Notes under the pieces: model-generated
Told to the model about the DNA's origin: nothing
What the model saw: only the letters and a program-made list of their open reading frames with translations
Database searches by the model: none
Origin: Carex sylvatica
Lineage: Eukaryota > Streptophyta > Magnoliopsida > Poales > Cyperaceae
NCBI GenBank assembly: GCA_964058845.1
Contig: CAXKVR010000007.1
Location: 1-64,000, forward strand
Direction of reading: 5' to 3'
Length of the DNA stretch: 64,000 nucleotides
In this document: in pieces, positions 35,046-46,300 of the stretch
Position numbering within the stretch: the first letter of the stretch is position 1
Layout of the letters: the number at the start of each line of letters is the position of its first letter
Program-made: the position numbers and the translations under genes

Positions 35046-36086
35046 CTATATCAGACTTGGCACAAACCAAGTTTCCACTAAATCAAAAGGGCAACACATC
35101 ACCTCAGTTGTACCTTCTCCTATGTTGTATCTGCAAAGATGTTGCTTGTCTTTTAGGAAGTAAATGCAATTCCCTTTAAATCCAGCAAAGTTTCTCGCAC
35201 AAAAAGATAACCCACGATGATATTGCACAAACAACATTTGGTCACCGATATCATTTATTTTCACCCAACAAGTTTTCCCTTCATCATCACCAAAATAAAG
35301 ATAGTATATATCGAAGAAGCACTGCCCAACCTCATAATATTGTAACAACCTTAGGATCTTTCCTTCTGACTCGACCAAAATTGTGCAACCTTTTCTTCCC
35401 TCTGGTGGTGCAACTTGATAAGCCAATTTTTTGGTTGTAATATCAATAACTTTTGTAATGCCAGTTACGAAGTCATTGCTGAAGTATTGTCCCATATAAA
35501 ATTCATTCCCACTGGGGTAGATGGTGATCCCTTCTACATTAATCCAATCGTCATCCTCAGGTCGCCAAAATGTCACGAAACGATGTGGGGTATTATGTTG
35601 CATGTTTCCATATCGTGATATAACCACTATATGGCGGCCTTCAATTGGATTAGGACAAATATAGTCAGGGATCCCAAGGAAATTAACAAAAGGGACACAT
35701 ATCTGATTATGAGTAAGCGGATTAAGGAGATACATCTTAGGACTTCTTATGTGATAGGCAAGTAAGTAGCGACATGTGGGGCCCTGAAGCGAGGCACCAC
35801 AGGAACCCGGACAGGTGATAGTATGAACTTTACCAGTCAAGATGCAGTAGAAGCGCATAATTCCATTTTCACGGTGTTCTTGATGGCGGAGCTCTAGAAG
35901 CCAGGGTAGTTGTGGGGGAGGATCAGTGACTGGGGCCGAGGACTGCCAGGTCTTGCAGACAGCACGAAAGCGTATGAAATCAGAGATACCAGGGAGCTTT
36001 TTGGAGAAGAGATGGAGAATGTCTTCTGGAAGTTCAGACCAATTTCTCTTGCCATTGGTAGAGCTTTTTCTCTTTCTCTTGGGCAT
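35046..36086 (-). CDS. F-box protein with C-terminal DUF295 (KIB1-4 type) domain, intact (copy 3)
   Basis: 346 residues from the ATG at 36084-36086, single exon, no internal stop. Residues 15-50 form an F-box (WSELPEDILHLFSKKLPGIS, then FIRFRAVCKTWQS), which binds Skp1/ASK and places the protein in SCF E3 ubiquitin ligases. The rest follows the DUF295 propeller pattern: RYLLAYHIRSPKMYLLNPLT, FWRPEDDDW, MGQYFSND, and the closing block GLSFCARNFAGFKGNCIYFL ... YNIGEGTTEVMCCPFDLVETW. A short basic N-terminus (PKRKRKSS) could be a nuclear localisation signal, which is inference. Substrate unknown. It is the only undamaged member of four in the window; its 5' and 3' flanks are shared with copies 2 and 4 respectively. 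The frame is intact but expression cannot be judged from sequence. Confidence 0.93.
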   Translation of the reverse strand: MPKRKRKSSTNGKRNWSELPEDILHLFSKKLPGISDFIRFRAVCKTWQSSAPVTDPPPQLPWLLELRHQEHRENGIMRFYCILTGKVHTITCPGSCGASLQGPTCRYLLAYHIRSPKMYLLNPLTHNQICVPFVNFLGIPDYICPNPIEGRHIVVISRYGNMQHNTPHRFVTFWRPEDDDWINVEGITIYPSGNEFYMGQYFSNDFVTGITKVIDITTKKLAYQVAPPEGRKGCTILVESEGKILRLLQYYEVGQCFFDIYYLYFGDDEGKTCWVKINDIGDQMLFVQYHRGLSFCARNFAGFKGNCIYFLKDKQHLCRYNIGEGTTEVMCCPFDLVETWFVPSLI

Positions 36087-36917
36087 CTAATTTTTGGAAA
36101 CACAAGTGTAGTTAGTACAAAAAGGAAATTCAGGTAGGGGCACCTAATGATATGTCAGTGATTAGGAAGAGAGATATGAATTCTTATTTTGGGTTTGTAA
36201 AAACCCTATTTTTGTTCTGGGCCTATGTCACAATGCATGCAGTTGGGGCTGTCAATTAGCTGGAAGCCTTGTCCAGTCCAATAGAACTAAAAAAAATATC
36301 AAACTTTGACTCAGCCCGAACCACTCAAGCAGTCAGGTTGATTAAAAATATCAAAATTGTAATTAACAGTGTTTATTCAACCAGTCCATTACATTAGGTT
36401 CAATTTATCCAAAATTAACCCTCAATCAAAGTACATAACTACCAAACAATCTACTTTCAATTATATAAGGAAAAGATAAATTAAGACGTAACAGTACGTT
36501 TATGACGAATAAATCAGAAGATAATTCAATTTTACAGATTTTTGGAGTTTACTTAAAAGCTGTACAGCAGAAATTAAGGACAGAGAATTATATAATAGTA
36601 ATAAATAACATTACAGTTTATCCTTTTGGATATCGAAATCACTAATGATTCAATCTAAGACAGAGAGAGAGAGAGAGAGAGAGAATGACATGCCTTGTTG
36701 ACGTTTTCAGATCGATGCTTCAGGGATGATTCTAATTATTAGGTTTTATGGGCAAGAGAGAGAGAGAGCAAGCTGGGATGTTAATAACGGTGTTTCTAAT
36801 TATTAGGTTTTTAGAGAGGAAAAGAAACGGTGAGTCGTATAATTTTTTGGGCTGATTCTAAAGCAGCGGTTATAAGTAACTTCTATTTTTTGCTTTATGA
36901 CAAATTAGGCCGCCATA

Positions 36918-36955
<38 letters not shown>

Positions 36956-37466
36956 TATTTTTCACATATGTATCTCAAAGTACGACTTTTATTTTTACAT
37001 TGCCTATTTGATGCACGGAATTTATTAATATATTACGAATTGTTTCAAAATTAGTGTTATAACAATTTAACCTGTTTAAATTTTTCATTGATTAATTTAA
37101 ATTTTGAGATATCTTAGGAGATGTAAACTCTATTTTTTTTCCCAAATAATGCTGTATAATGTTTTTCTTGCTCATATGCCTTCATAGCGCACATTTTGAT
37201 TAAAAATTCTTCTATATCTGATTATATTTCTGAAAGCATTTAAAGACATTTTTTTCATTTTTTTTTATCAACTGTATAAATGTCTGATTATGAAATCCTT
37301 TTCTGGTATGAAATTTTGTGAGATGCATAATTGTATTAAAGTTTAGAATTCTTCGTTCAATATGGAAGACAAAAATAAATTGGATTTAAATATAGCTACA
37401 AAAGAAAATAAAAACAAAACAGCAGGTTATTGTTTATTTAATCATTTAATGCTAACAAATGAGTTT

Positions 37467-37578
37467 GCAATCGTTAATTTTTGTTGCTATTTCAATCGTT
37501 AATTTTTGTTGATATTTCAATCGTTAATTTTTGTTGCTATTGCAATCGTTAATTTTTGTTGCTATTTCAATCGTTGAG
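37467..37578. repeat. 25-bp tandem repeat, about 4.4 copies
   Basis: Unit CAATCGTTAATTTTTGTTGC plus TATTT repeats at exactly 25-bp spacing (unit starts 37468, 37493, 37518, 37543, 37568) with few changes. Confidence 0.95.
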
Positions 37579-37825
37579 ATTCGTCCATTGAAAAAAAAAA
37601 TAGTTGAAATCGGATTAACATGTTCCTGTTATTCCCAAGTAATAACAACATATTTATTTCCTCCACAACATTTGGCGAATTTTTTATTAATAAGAAAATA
37701 AATAAATAAATATCAACCATAGTGAACAAATTCCGCAAAATTTGCATTCAATGAAAATCATAATGGTATATAACGTCTAGATAATCCAATAATTAATCTC
37801 TAATTAGCAAAAACAAAAACATAAA

Positions 37826-37877
37826 CAGGATGTTACCAACAAATAGTGATAAATCAGTATCTGTTGGTAACGTCCTG
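37826..37877. repeat. Near-perfect 52-bp hairpin
   Basis: CAGGATGTTACCAACAAATA pairs with the complement TATCTGTTGGTAACGTCCTG across a 12-base loop with two or three mismatches. It could be a small MITE remnant or the tip of a foldback element; no terminator role is implied in a plant. Confidence 0.7.
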
Positions 37878-38431
37878 ACGTTATAAATCAGTTAATTCGT
37901 TCACTGTTGTCGATAAAAAAAATTTCCATATTAATAAATAATACGGCAATATTTGCTGCTATTGAAACAAATAGTCAAATTGGTGGCTCGTGATTTTTGC
38001 CTGATTTTTCATATAATAGAATTTGAATTAAGAACTTTCTGCCCCAGTGCTTTGGGCGAAATTGACGCTTAATTTAGTTCATTGGCATATCTTACGGTGG
38101 AATATATTGATGTTGAAAACAACTTAAATATAGCTAATATTAAAAGAAGTGCCCATGTTAATATTAAAATATAGCTAGCTACAACTAGGATAATAAACAA
38201 AAGTTCCTAAAATATTCTAACTTACAATTTTTAGTTAAGGACAATATTATCATGAAACTGAATTTTTTTTTTTTTTTTTTTGATAAAAGACATATCATAT
38301 GTCCGTTTCAATATATTGAAGCTGGAAGTAACTTATAACGTAACGAGTGAAACTCAATTTTTAGCTTAATGTATTGTACATACATTATTTTTTAGAATAA
38401 TTATATGAAACCCCTCACTTCCATCCCTCCA

Positions 38432-38872
38432 TTATCTCAATAAGTTGATTCGAAATCTATCTCGACTTTCATTAATCTCCTGAATCCGTGCCTGGATCTG
38501 ATTAATCTCACCAGCAAGGTTGTGCAAAGCCGGGATCTTTCGACACTTATTCCACATATTTTTAGCAGCCCCAACAATTCGAGAACATCCCCTCGGGAGC
38601 ACTTTTGAAAGGTTCCCATAAACATTTAAGTTAACAGCATTGTCTATAACATCTTCTATGTCATAGGCAACATCTCTAACCTCCTCCACCCAATTCTTCT
38701 CGCTCTCATTTTGATTTGGCTTCATGTCAGCATCCTTAAGGAAAGCTCGAATCCGACTGAGTTCATGACTTATTGCCTTCGCTTGCTCGCCAACGCCGAG
38801 TATTAGTAGAAACCTCCTAACAGCAGCATCTGACAGCTTATTCAAAACAGAATTAACAATACCCTCCGCCAT
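38432..38872 (-). CDS. Solitary CC (Rx-N) domain protein, NLR-like, no NB-ARC
   Basis: 146 residues from the ATG at 38870-38872, ending in TAA. It is the N-terminal coiled-coil domain of CC-type NLR immune receptors (RPP8/RPM1-like): AVRRFLLILGVGEQ in place of the usual heptad start, LSRIRAFLKDAD, WVEEVRDVAYDIEDVIDNA containing the EDVID motif that contacts the rest of a full NLR. In those receptors NB-ARC follows the CC domain, but here the frame stops after RINLLR and no P-loop is seen to the left. Either a truncated relic or a CC-only protein of the kind known to modulate full-length NLRs. No frameshift, so coding is plausible. Upstream DNA (39240-39770) recurs at 45630-45960. Confidence 0.8.
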   Translation of the reverse strand: MAEGIVNSVLNKLSDAAVRRFLLILGVGEQAKAISHELSRIRAFLKDADMKPNQNESEKNWVEEVRDVAYDIEDVIDNAVNLNVYGNLSKVLPRGCSRIVGAAKNMWNKCRKIPALHNLAGEINQIQARIQEINESRDRFRINLLR

Positions 38873-40211
38873 CTTTCAAGTTTGGTTCGTGCAACCTTGT
38901 CACTTGTCAGTCACAAGCACCTCAGATCCTGGCCATCCAAACTGGGTGAACAAATGTACCGGTAATTTTTGTTAAGAACAATGTGTTGGCAAACAAGGGA
39001 AAAAACATAACAGGCCACAAAATTTATAGTTGTACTACCTGAATATCAAAATTATAGAAGTCCCACAAAAATTTAACGTCATGTACTAACAAACAGCTAG
39101 AGCAAATATCAATCTTAACCGTCTTGTAGGAGGTTTAGTTTGACTACGCGAATTTATATATAAGATCACTAACATTGATCTTGTTATATGAATTTTGTTT
39201 TATCCAATAATATGATACTTCGGTTAACATGGACCGTGTGATTTGAAGACAAGATCAAACTAGTTGATGTTAGATGGAACGAGGGAGCTTACATAAATTT
39301 GTTAGAAACCTAATAAATGGACAGCATTGTGTGAATGGATAAAGCACACATTTTTCCTCTTGCTTTCTCTGCATCACTGGAGAAAATTCTCTCTCATCTC
39401 TCAATGAATCACCAAATAAAAAAGCTCAGCTTGGAGTGGGTCTTGCTGGGCTCAAAGTTTGTTGGGTAAAGACCCAACAAAATGTTAAGTAATGGCATGA
39501 ATTTAATTAGTTACCCCCTTTATGTATTATCCTTGATGTATGTTAGCTTATCTCTTTCTTCTTATTTTTCCTATAGAACTTTGTCGATTTTTTTTTAAAT
39601 ATCTTTGGAAGACGAAACGATATTATCAAGCGTGCAAAGAGTTTAATGTAATGACTGAACGGATTCTCACAAATTGTTTTATAAAAGACAATCAAAAGCT
39701 GTTCGCTGTGGTCCATTGTATCCCAGGCGTTTGCAAATACGAGATTTTCTTATTTTTAGTAATAAAATATTGATTTGTGGCGAAATGAGTTGATGTTTTT
39801 TTTTTTTTTTTTTTTTACAAAGATGACAAGTACCGAATTAAATCAAATCATCGGTACTACCAAAGATTTATGCAACTAATAGACACTCCAAACATTTGTA
39901 CCGAATTAATAAGCACCCGCCAATAGGAATTATACACCAACAAAATAGAAAAAATAAGTCCTATCCTAATTAACGGCCCAGATCTTTCCATCTTATATGC
40001 CATCTTAAACAATTGTGGGGAAGCTTTTTTGTAATCCTGTTGGATTTTAAAAAAAAAACTTATATTATTTCATTAAGTTATTCTATTCATTTAATACATG
40101 TTCATAGATTTCATAATCACCAACCTATTTAATTTTTATTTCAAGCGCATCTTAGGCATTAAGTAGGGGTTAAAATGTCTCACTATTTCCGTATTCCAAT
40201 TATGTCTTGAG
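38873..40211. other. Upstream region of the CC gene, with member A of an old duplication
   Basis: 39240-39770 matches 45630-45960 in order and orientation (CCTAATAAATGGACAG against CCCAATAAATGAACAG; CTGCATCACTGGAGAAA against GTGCATTACTGGAGAAA). A frame at 39540-39773 lies within it but is not conserved in the partner, so it is unlikely to be a gene. Poly-T run at 39797-39816. Confidence 0.65.
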
Positions 40212-40611
40212 TAAGGCTAGGGTGCTATGGGTTGCATAGAGAGCTACGGTGATAAAACTCAATATTCGACTTTTTAAAATCCTAACGGTTGATCTAAACT
40301 GTTCATCTTGTTCTCCATATTAACATGTGTTTGGAGACCAAATTTTACATTTTTTGAAAAAAATTTACTATTTTTTTAGATAGGTAGAAAATCAGTTGAT
40401 CTAAAAAATTCTGCACTATTCAGATATTTGATTTTCGAACTATCTAAAAAAATAGTAAAAAAATTCCAAAAAATGTAAAATTTGGTCTCCAAACACATAT
40501 TAATATGGAGAATAATATGAACGGTTCAGATCGACCGTTAGAATTTTAAAAACTCGAATATTGAGCTGTAGCACCGTAGTCCTCTATGCAACTCATAGTA
40601 CCCTAGCCTTA
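40212..40611. mobile_element. Foldback MITE, 400 bp, copy F1
   Basis: Almost a complete palindrome. The ends are TAAGGCTAGGGTGCTATGGG and, inverted, CTATGCAACTCATAGTACCC TAGCCTTA. Each arm runs about 190 bp (CCAAATTTTACATTTTTTG against CAAAAAATGTAAAATTTGG) around a short centre. A transcript would fold into a long hairpin. Close relatives lie at 59928-60325 and, with altered ends, 41222-41602. No duplication of target bases is convincing. Confidence 0.85.
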
Positions 40612-40878
40612 CTCTTATTCCTTATATCCTAGATATGTTTCAAACTCCAAACAGTCGATCTAAACTGCTGAACATAATCTCCATATTAAAATGTGCCTGC
40701 AGATCAATTTTTTTTTTTTAAATTGTTTAATACTTATTTGGATAGGTACAAGACACTGTTTTTCAGAACATTTATTAACTACTTAGTTTTAATTATCTGT
40801 CACCTAATTTAAACCAAATCGTGATCTAAGTATAAATCCTAAACACGACCTATAACCATAACGGCATAACTATGCTTG

Positions 40879-41767
40879 TAGGGGTGTCAATGGGTATGAT
40901 ACTGGTCGGATGAAACCATTTTTATTCTGATATCCATTAAGATAAGAAAAAAATCTCTATCCTTACTCGTATTCGATAGGTTAACAAAAAAATCTTATCC
41001 TTATTCATCTTTATAAATATAGTACGGATCGGATAAACGAATAAACAAGTGACAATAACATCCCAATTTATACTTTCGATAAAATATTTTTCAAAATAAG
41101 AAAAAACAAGAAAAAAATTAATATTGAATACAACTAATTTGTATTATGAAAATTTCATAAAGTAAAAAAATTTATTGTATTATGTATTATTTCCATACAA
41201 ATAAATATAAGGAGTTGGCTACGGTGCTATGCGTAGCATAGAGGGCCTCCTTGCAACAGCTCAATATTTGAGTTTTCAAAATTCTAACGGTCGATCCGAA
41301 CCGTTCAACATGTTCTCCATATGAATATGTACTTGCAAACCAAATTTTACATTTTTTAGAATTTGTTTACTATATTTTTAGATATGTAGAAAATCACTTG
41401 ATCTGAATAGTGCAGAATTTTTCAGATCAAGTGATTTTCTACCTATCTAAAAAATAGTAAAAAAATTCTAAATAATGTAAAATTTGGTAAGGAAGTACAT
41501 ATTCATATGGATATCATGTTGAACGGTTCGGATCGACCGTTAGAATTTTAATAACTCAAATATTGAGCCGTTGCACGGAGGTCCTCTATGCTACGCATAG
41601 CATATTATCATTTCCATACAAATAATATTATTTTTAAAATTTATCTTATAAGATAATAGATAAGATATGGTCTTTATCCGTGCCCTCATCTGTTATGAAA
41701 AAAGAAAAATCCTTACTCTTATTGGTACTCATATGCTAACAAAATAAAATAGTCTCATTGACACAAA
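40879..41767. mobile_element. hAT-like non-autonomous element, split by a foldback MITE
   Basis: Starts TAGGGGTGTCAATGGGTATG and ends near TCTCATTGACAC, an imperfect inverted pair, with TATCCTTAT/ATCCTTACTC words repeated inside, a layout common for short hAT-like elements. Foldback copy F2 interrupts it. No clear 8-bp target duplication, so the right border is approximate. Confidence 0.4.
41222..41602. mobile_element. Foldback MITE, copy F2
   Basis: Inverted arms of about 190 bp from GCTATGCGTAGCATAGAGG to CCTCTATGCTACGCATAGC, with the same AAATTTTACATTTTTTAGAA core as F1. It is nested in the hAT-like element, and the flanks repeat ATTTCCATACAAATAA on both sides (about 41190 and 41611), a duplication longer than ordinary target duplications. 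Confidence 0.8.
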
Positions 41768-42172
41768 TATGGTCGCCTAAAAGTACATCCTCTGTAAATA
41801 ATAGACCATTAGATATAGCAATTAAGTTCCAGCTCTTGCCTTGACCCATCTAATCTGGAATTCGGATCCCATGAACTCAATTTTTTTATTTTGGATTTAG
41901 ACCGTCCGAGATGCTATATCACAAATATTAAAGGATCCGCACCTTTCAAATAATATTAGTCTCTTGCGCTATATATCCCTAAATAGGCACCGGATACATC
42001 TAAACTCAAAATATTAGTTACTTTAGGAAATCCGGACCCTCTGAGCTGGTTATGAGGAAGTCCAGTACGAAAAATTGACGGACATCGAATATATTAATTT
42101 AGTGTTAATTGCATTATAATTTGAAGTTGTAGCATATTGCATAAATTTAGTGAGGTTATATAAATTTTTATG

Positions 42173-43301
42173 GGAAAATTTCTAGTGTACGTACCAATAC
42201 AAACTTTTAAAATAGCCTTTTTCCTTGTGGAAAAAGCCATAATATCTAATATCTCCATATAAATTATAATCATTTATCTATCCCTTTTTACTTAATCAAG
42301 CTATTATTTAATTATTTTAAAATTAAAATTGACAAATATACCCTCCTCTCTCTCCTTCTCCTTCACTCTCTGCTGGAGCAACTCGTTCAGTAAAAAAGAT
42401 CTAATTTTAAACGGATTTGATCTAAATCATTTATTTATTATGTTTTCTTCCGATCTCTCAAATCATCGGTTATGCCATCAGAACACTTTCTAATTCGAAT
42501 GAGTGAAGGATAAAAGTATTAATAATGTGTTTGAGTTTAAATTTGGTTTAACCATTTCATCAAACACTTTAACAGCATCCAAGTATTTTAATAATAACAA
42601 GTATTAACCTTCTGTCCATATGCGGTACTTCAGGTGTAGGCAACTTTAGCAGCACGTACGCATGGGGTTCAGCTTGTTGAATTCGATTTGAGTTATGGCT
42701 AAAGCACTGCTGACGTTAAGCTTGATGATATTTGATAATGTACGCTATTCTGGCAGCATCTGCCATGAAATTTCAAAAAAAAAAAACAGGTATTAACCTC
42801 CTTCCCTTCCAAAATCAAACGTACTTCACAAATATGATCCGATTACCAACAATTTTGACCAGCGAAACTTAAAATTGAATAGCTTCAATTCGTGATTCTG
42901 TTCAAAGCTTGAGCCTTTTAAGGTATTGAATAAATTAAATTGATTGGAGTATTTCAATATTTCTCTCCAATTGAAACAATATGTAAGAAAACAAAGGTAT
43001 CAATTGGGAGATTGGAGGAAAAAAGTAAATTAATGATTGGGATCAAATCCGTTTAAAATTGTTTTTTTTTTTTTTTACTAAACGAATTGCTACAGTGAAC
43101 AGTGAAGAAGAAGGAAAAGGAAAGAAGAGGGTGGAGGGTATATTTATCAATTTCCATTTTAAAATAATTAAATAATGGTTTGAATAAATGAAAGCGGATA
43201 GAATAAAGTATTATAAGTTATATAGATATTGGATATTATGGCATTTTTATTGGAAAATTGACTATTTTGAAAGTCTGTATGGATACACTAGAAATTTGTC
43301 C
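42173..43301. mobile_element. Mutator-like non-autonomous element with about 290-bp terminal inverted repeats
   Basis: Starts GGAAAATTTCTAGTGTA and ends with its near complement TACACTAGAAATTTGTCC. The inverted arms match over about 290 bp, including AATTATTTAATTATTTTAAAA-type words and TTTTAAACGGATTTGATC. It is flanked by the imperfect pair AATTTTTATG (42163-42172) and AATTTTCATT (43302-43311), close to the 9-10 bp duplications Mutator elements make. About 550 bp of unrelated inner DNA (42460-43000) has no transposase and might be captured sequence. Confidence 0.8.
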
Positions 43302-46300
43302 AATTTTCATTATGTGTTGTACAGTTAAATTATACATGCTTATTGACAATAATTACTCTTTAGTTGTATTCATTTTAGTGTTTAAAATATATGACTATAT
43401 GTCATGTACAATGTAGTGTTATTGTGCTTGTAAATATTTGGAACATTTTAACGTTAAGGTGACATATTTCAATCCTCAGAACAACTTCATGGTATTATTT
43501 TAGTGTTTATTTATCCCCACCTAAAGTGAGATTAAATAATAAAAAACATACAAACATACCAACATCCCCCAATCCTAATTCAATTATTAAATTCATTAAA
43601 CCAATTAATGTAACCCTAATGACCATTGACCTAAATTAATTAATTGTAGAAATAAATAGAGCATGGAAAGAAAAGTAGGAAAACCGACTTAATTAGTTTT
43701 TGAAGTAGCCAGGAAAACACAAATGTAATATATGGCTTCATGCCTCTATTAGAATAAATAGATATGTTAGCTTCATATATAGAATAAATATAAATTGATT
43801 ATTCTGTTGAACCAAACACGCAGGAAGAATTAATCATAGTTTGAGTATATATATATAATCATCTCTACAATAAAAGGACAGGGTAAATGAGTAATAAATG
43901 GGACTCGTACCTCGAGGTGTTTGTTTCTTCATATGCTTTGAAGTTTGAACTTCAATTTGTTATTTTTTTTCTTGCGTAAAATGCTTTGATGTTGTACAAA
44001 CGCAGCAATTAAATAAGATAATTAACTAGATACCAAACCTGATTTCATCAGCAAGTTTGGCATTGATGAAATGGTATGTTTGTACATATATATGCTAGAA
44101 GCTGAGGTTGTCTAAAGTTGAGTGTCTGGAGACATAATTAATTAAAGTTGAGAATAAATATGTGTGGGGAACTTTACTCAGCCATTGTCTTTTGGTGCTT
44201 AGTTACTGAAAAGTAATGGTCAAATACTATCATTTGTTTTAAATGAAAAAGAAAAAGAAAATAAAAAATACCCAAAATATTGCTTGTTCACTGGTGGGTC
44301 CAGCTAATTTTTAACACGATATGGCCTCAGAATACGAAACACCAAACGGAACAGTACAAATATTATTGCTGATCAGAGACAAGCTCGATTTCTTAAGTAT
44401 ACAAGTCTAAAATTTTGAGATAAGTCTAAAAATGATAAGTACTGTATGATCAAATCCCGACTCTCTATTAAGTATATAATAATATCTTCACATGTGAGAT
44501 TTTGTAACATCCGACAATCTAATTGTTTTCCTAAATTATATTGCATGGCGAGAATAAAACCCAAAAATTGCTATTTCTGAGGATACGATTATTACCAACA
44601 AGAATATATGTGAGATCAGTACAAACATATTGTTAATCAATTAATTCATCCTCAAGGATAAAATAAATTCTGGCCAGATTTCCCATCTGTTATAGATTGT
44701 TTAAACCAACTGTGGGGATGTCTTTTTTTTGTGTGTTGGTTTCTTTTTTCTTTTTTTTAAAAAAGACGTTTTATTCTATCTGTTATAGATTGACTGTTTG
44801 AATTTTGAAAAAAAAAAAAAAAGCATGTGAAGCATGATTAAGAGACTAATTAATCAATGAGATATTTGAGCCCGTCTCTTTTTTTATATATAGCATCAGG
44901 GAGAACAAATAAAAAAATATCCCTGATTTTTTAGTAATTATATCATTAAGCAATCTTTTTAATAAATAGAAATTTCAATTAAGTTTAATAACTATAAGAA
45001 TGGGAGGGTACCCACGAGGAATATTGTCGGTATACCGTTGCGGATACTACCGTCGCTAATAGAAAAGGCACATTTATATCAGTATACCCTCACGGATAGT
45101 TACTTTTTATGCTCGCTTCGATACCCTCTCATTCTCAACATTAATTAAGATAGTAAACAGTAGTTGAGAAGAGGTTCACATTAATGAAGGCCCCTTGGAT
45201 ACATATAATTAAGAATATGTAGGTAAATGAAGAAAAGAAGCAAATTATTGTTCTCATTTTTTTCTTAATTTTATCTTCTTCTTTTTTCAAAATTTTCTGG
45301 AAAAAAACAAGAAGCATTGATACCACAAGTTTTATTAAAAAAAAGAAATTTCGTTTGATCGCCACGCAGCTAAGGATCTCTTAGTAGGTCAAACTCATCA
45401 AAGTATATAGCGACAACAGAAAATTTTATTTAAAAATTAAGAAATTTCAGCTAGCATTTTCTTTTATAGAAGGAGAGCGGTCCAATGCCCAAAAACTGAT
45501 GGGTGCTCTTCTAATTTCTATACTCAATTAATCTTCCAAGTATTTATGAATTCAGGTTAAATTTTTTTAAGGAGAAAGTAACTATCACTACCGAAATTAA
45601 TTAACTTCGTTTCAGTGGTGGTATAACATTGTTAGGAACCCAATAAATGAACAGATTTGAGGACCAGATCAAACCAGATGATTCATATCAGGATATAAAT
45701 TAATAGCTGGTAGGAAGAGTAAAGGGCACCATTGTTTTCTGTGCATTACTGGAGAAAGTTTGTTGGATAATTAAATACCCAACAAACTGTGCTCTTTCCT
45801 CTTTCCCTTTTTCTCTTTAACTTTGTCCATTTTTCTTTTGTAATTTTCTATGGACTACACAATACTATCCATCATACAACGACTTTAATCTAGACACATT
45901 CTCAGAAAGTGTTTCATAAAGAAAAAGGAGTTAGCGCGACTTTAATTTTACATGGAGCCCTTGAAACTTGTATTAGTTACAAAATATCATAATATATATA
46001 TTAAGATTTTTACATTTACAATGTGTATATCGATCTTTTAAATACCTCGTAGGGTAACCAGAGTCTTAGAACTTTTTCTCCTAACCAACTGTAACCAACT
46101 GTGCTACTGCTCCATCTCCAATGTATCTCGATCACTTTACTGTATATTGGGTTTAGATATTTTTTTAAGAAAATACTGAACTTAATTTTCTAACAAATGA
46201 AATATAATTTTATGTTTTACCATCACGTAAAAAGTCATCTATTGTTTTCAAATTAGATCTTGAATACATGTAGGATACCTTTTGATTTATTGTATATTAG

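Larger units (their letters stand above)
36087..38431. other. Intergenic DNA upstream of F-box copy 3
   Basis: 36385-36645 matches the flank of copy 2 (24241-24480). Simple repeats: (GA)n at 36660-36684 and (ATT)n at about 36918-36953. A 25-bp tandem array lies at 37467-37578 and a strong hairpin at 37826-37877. Poly-T run at 38264-38280. No gene recognised. Confidence 0.6.
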
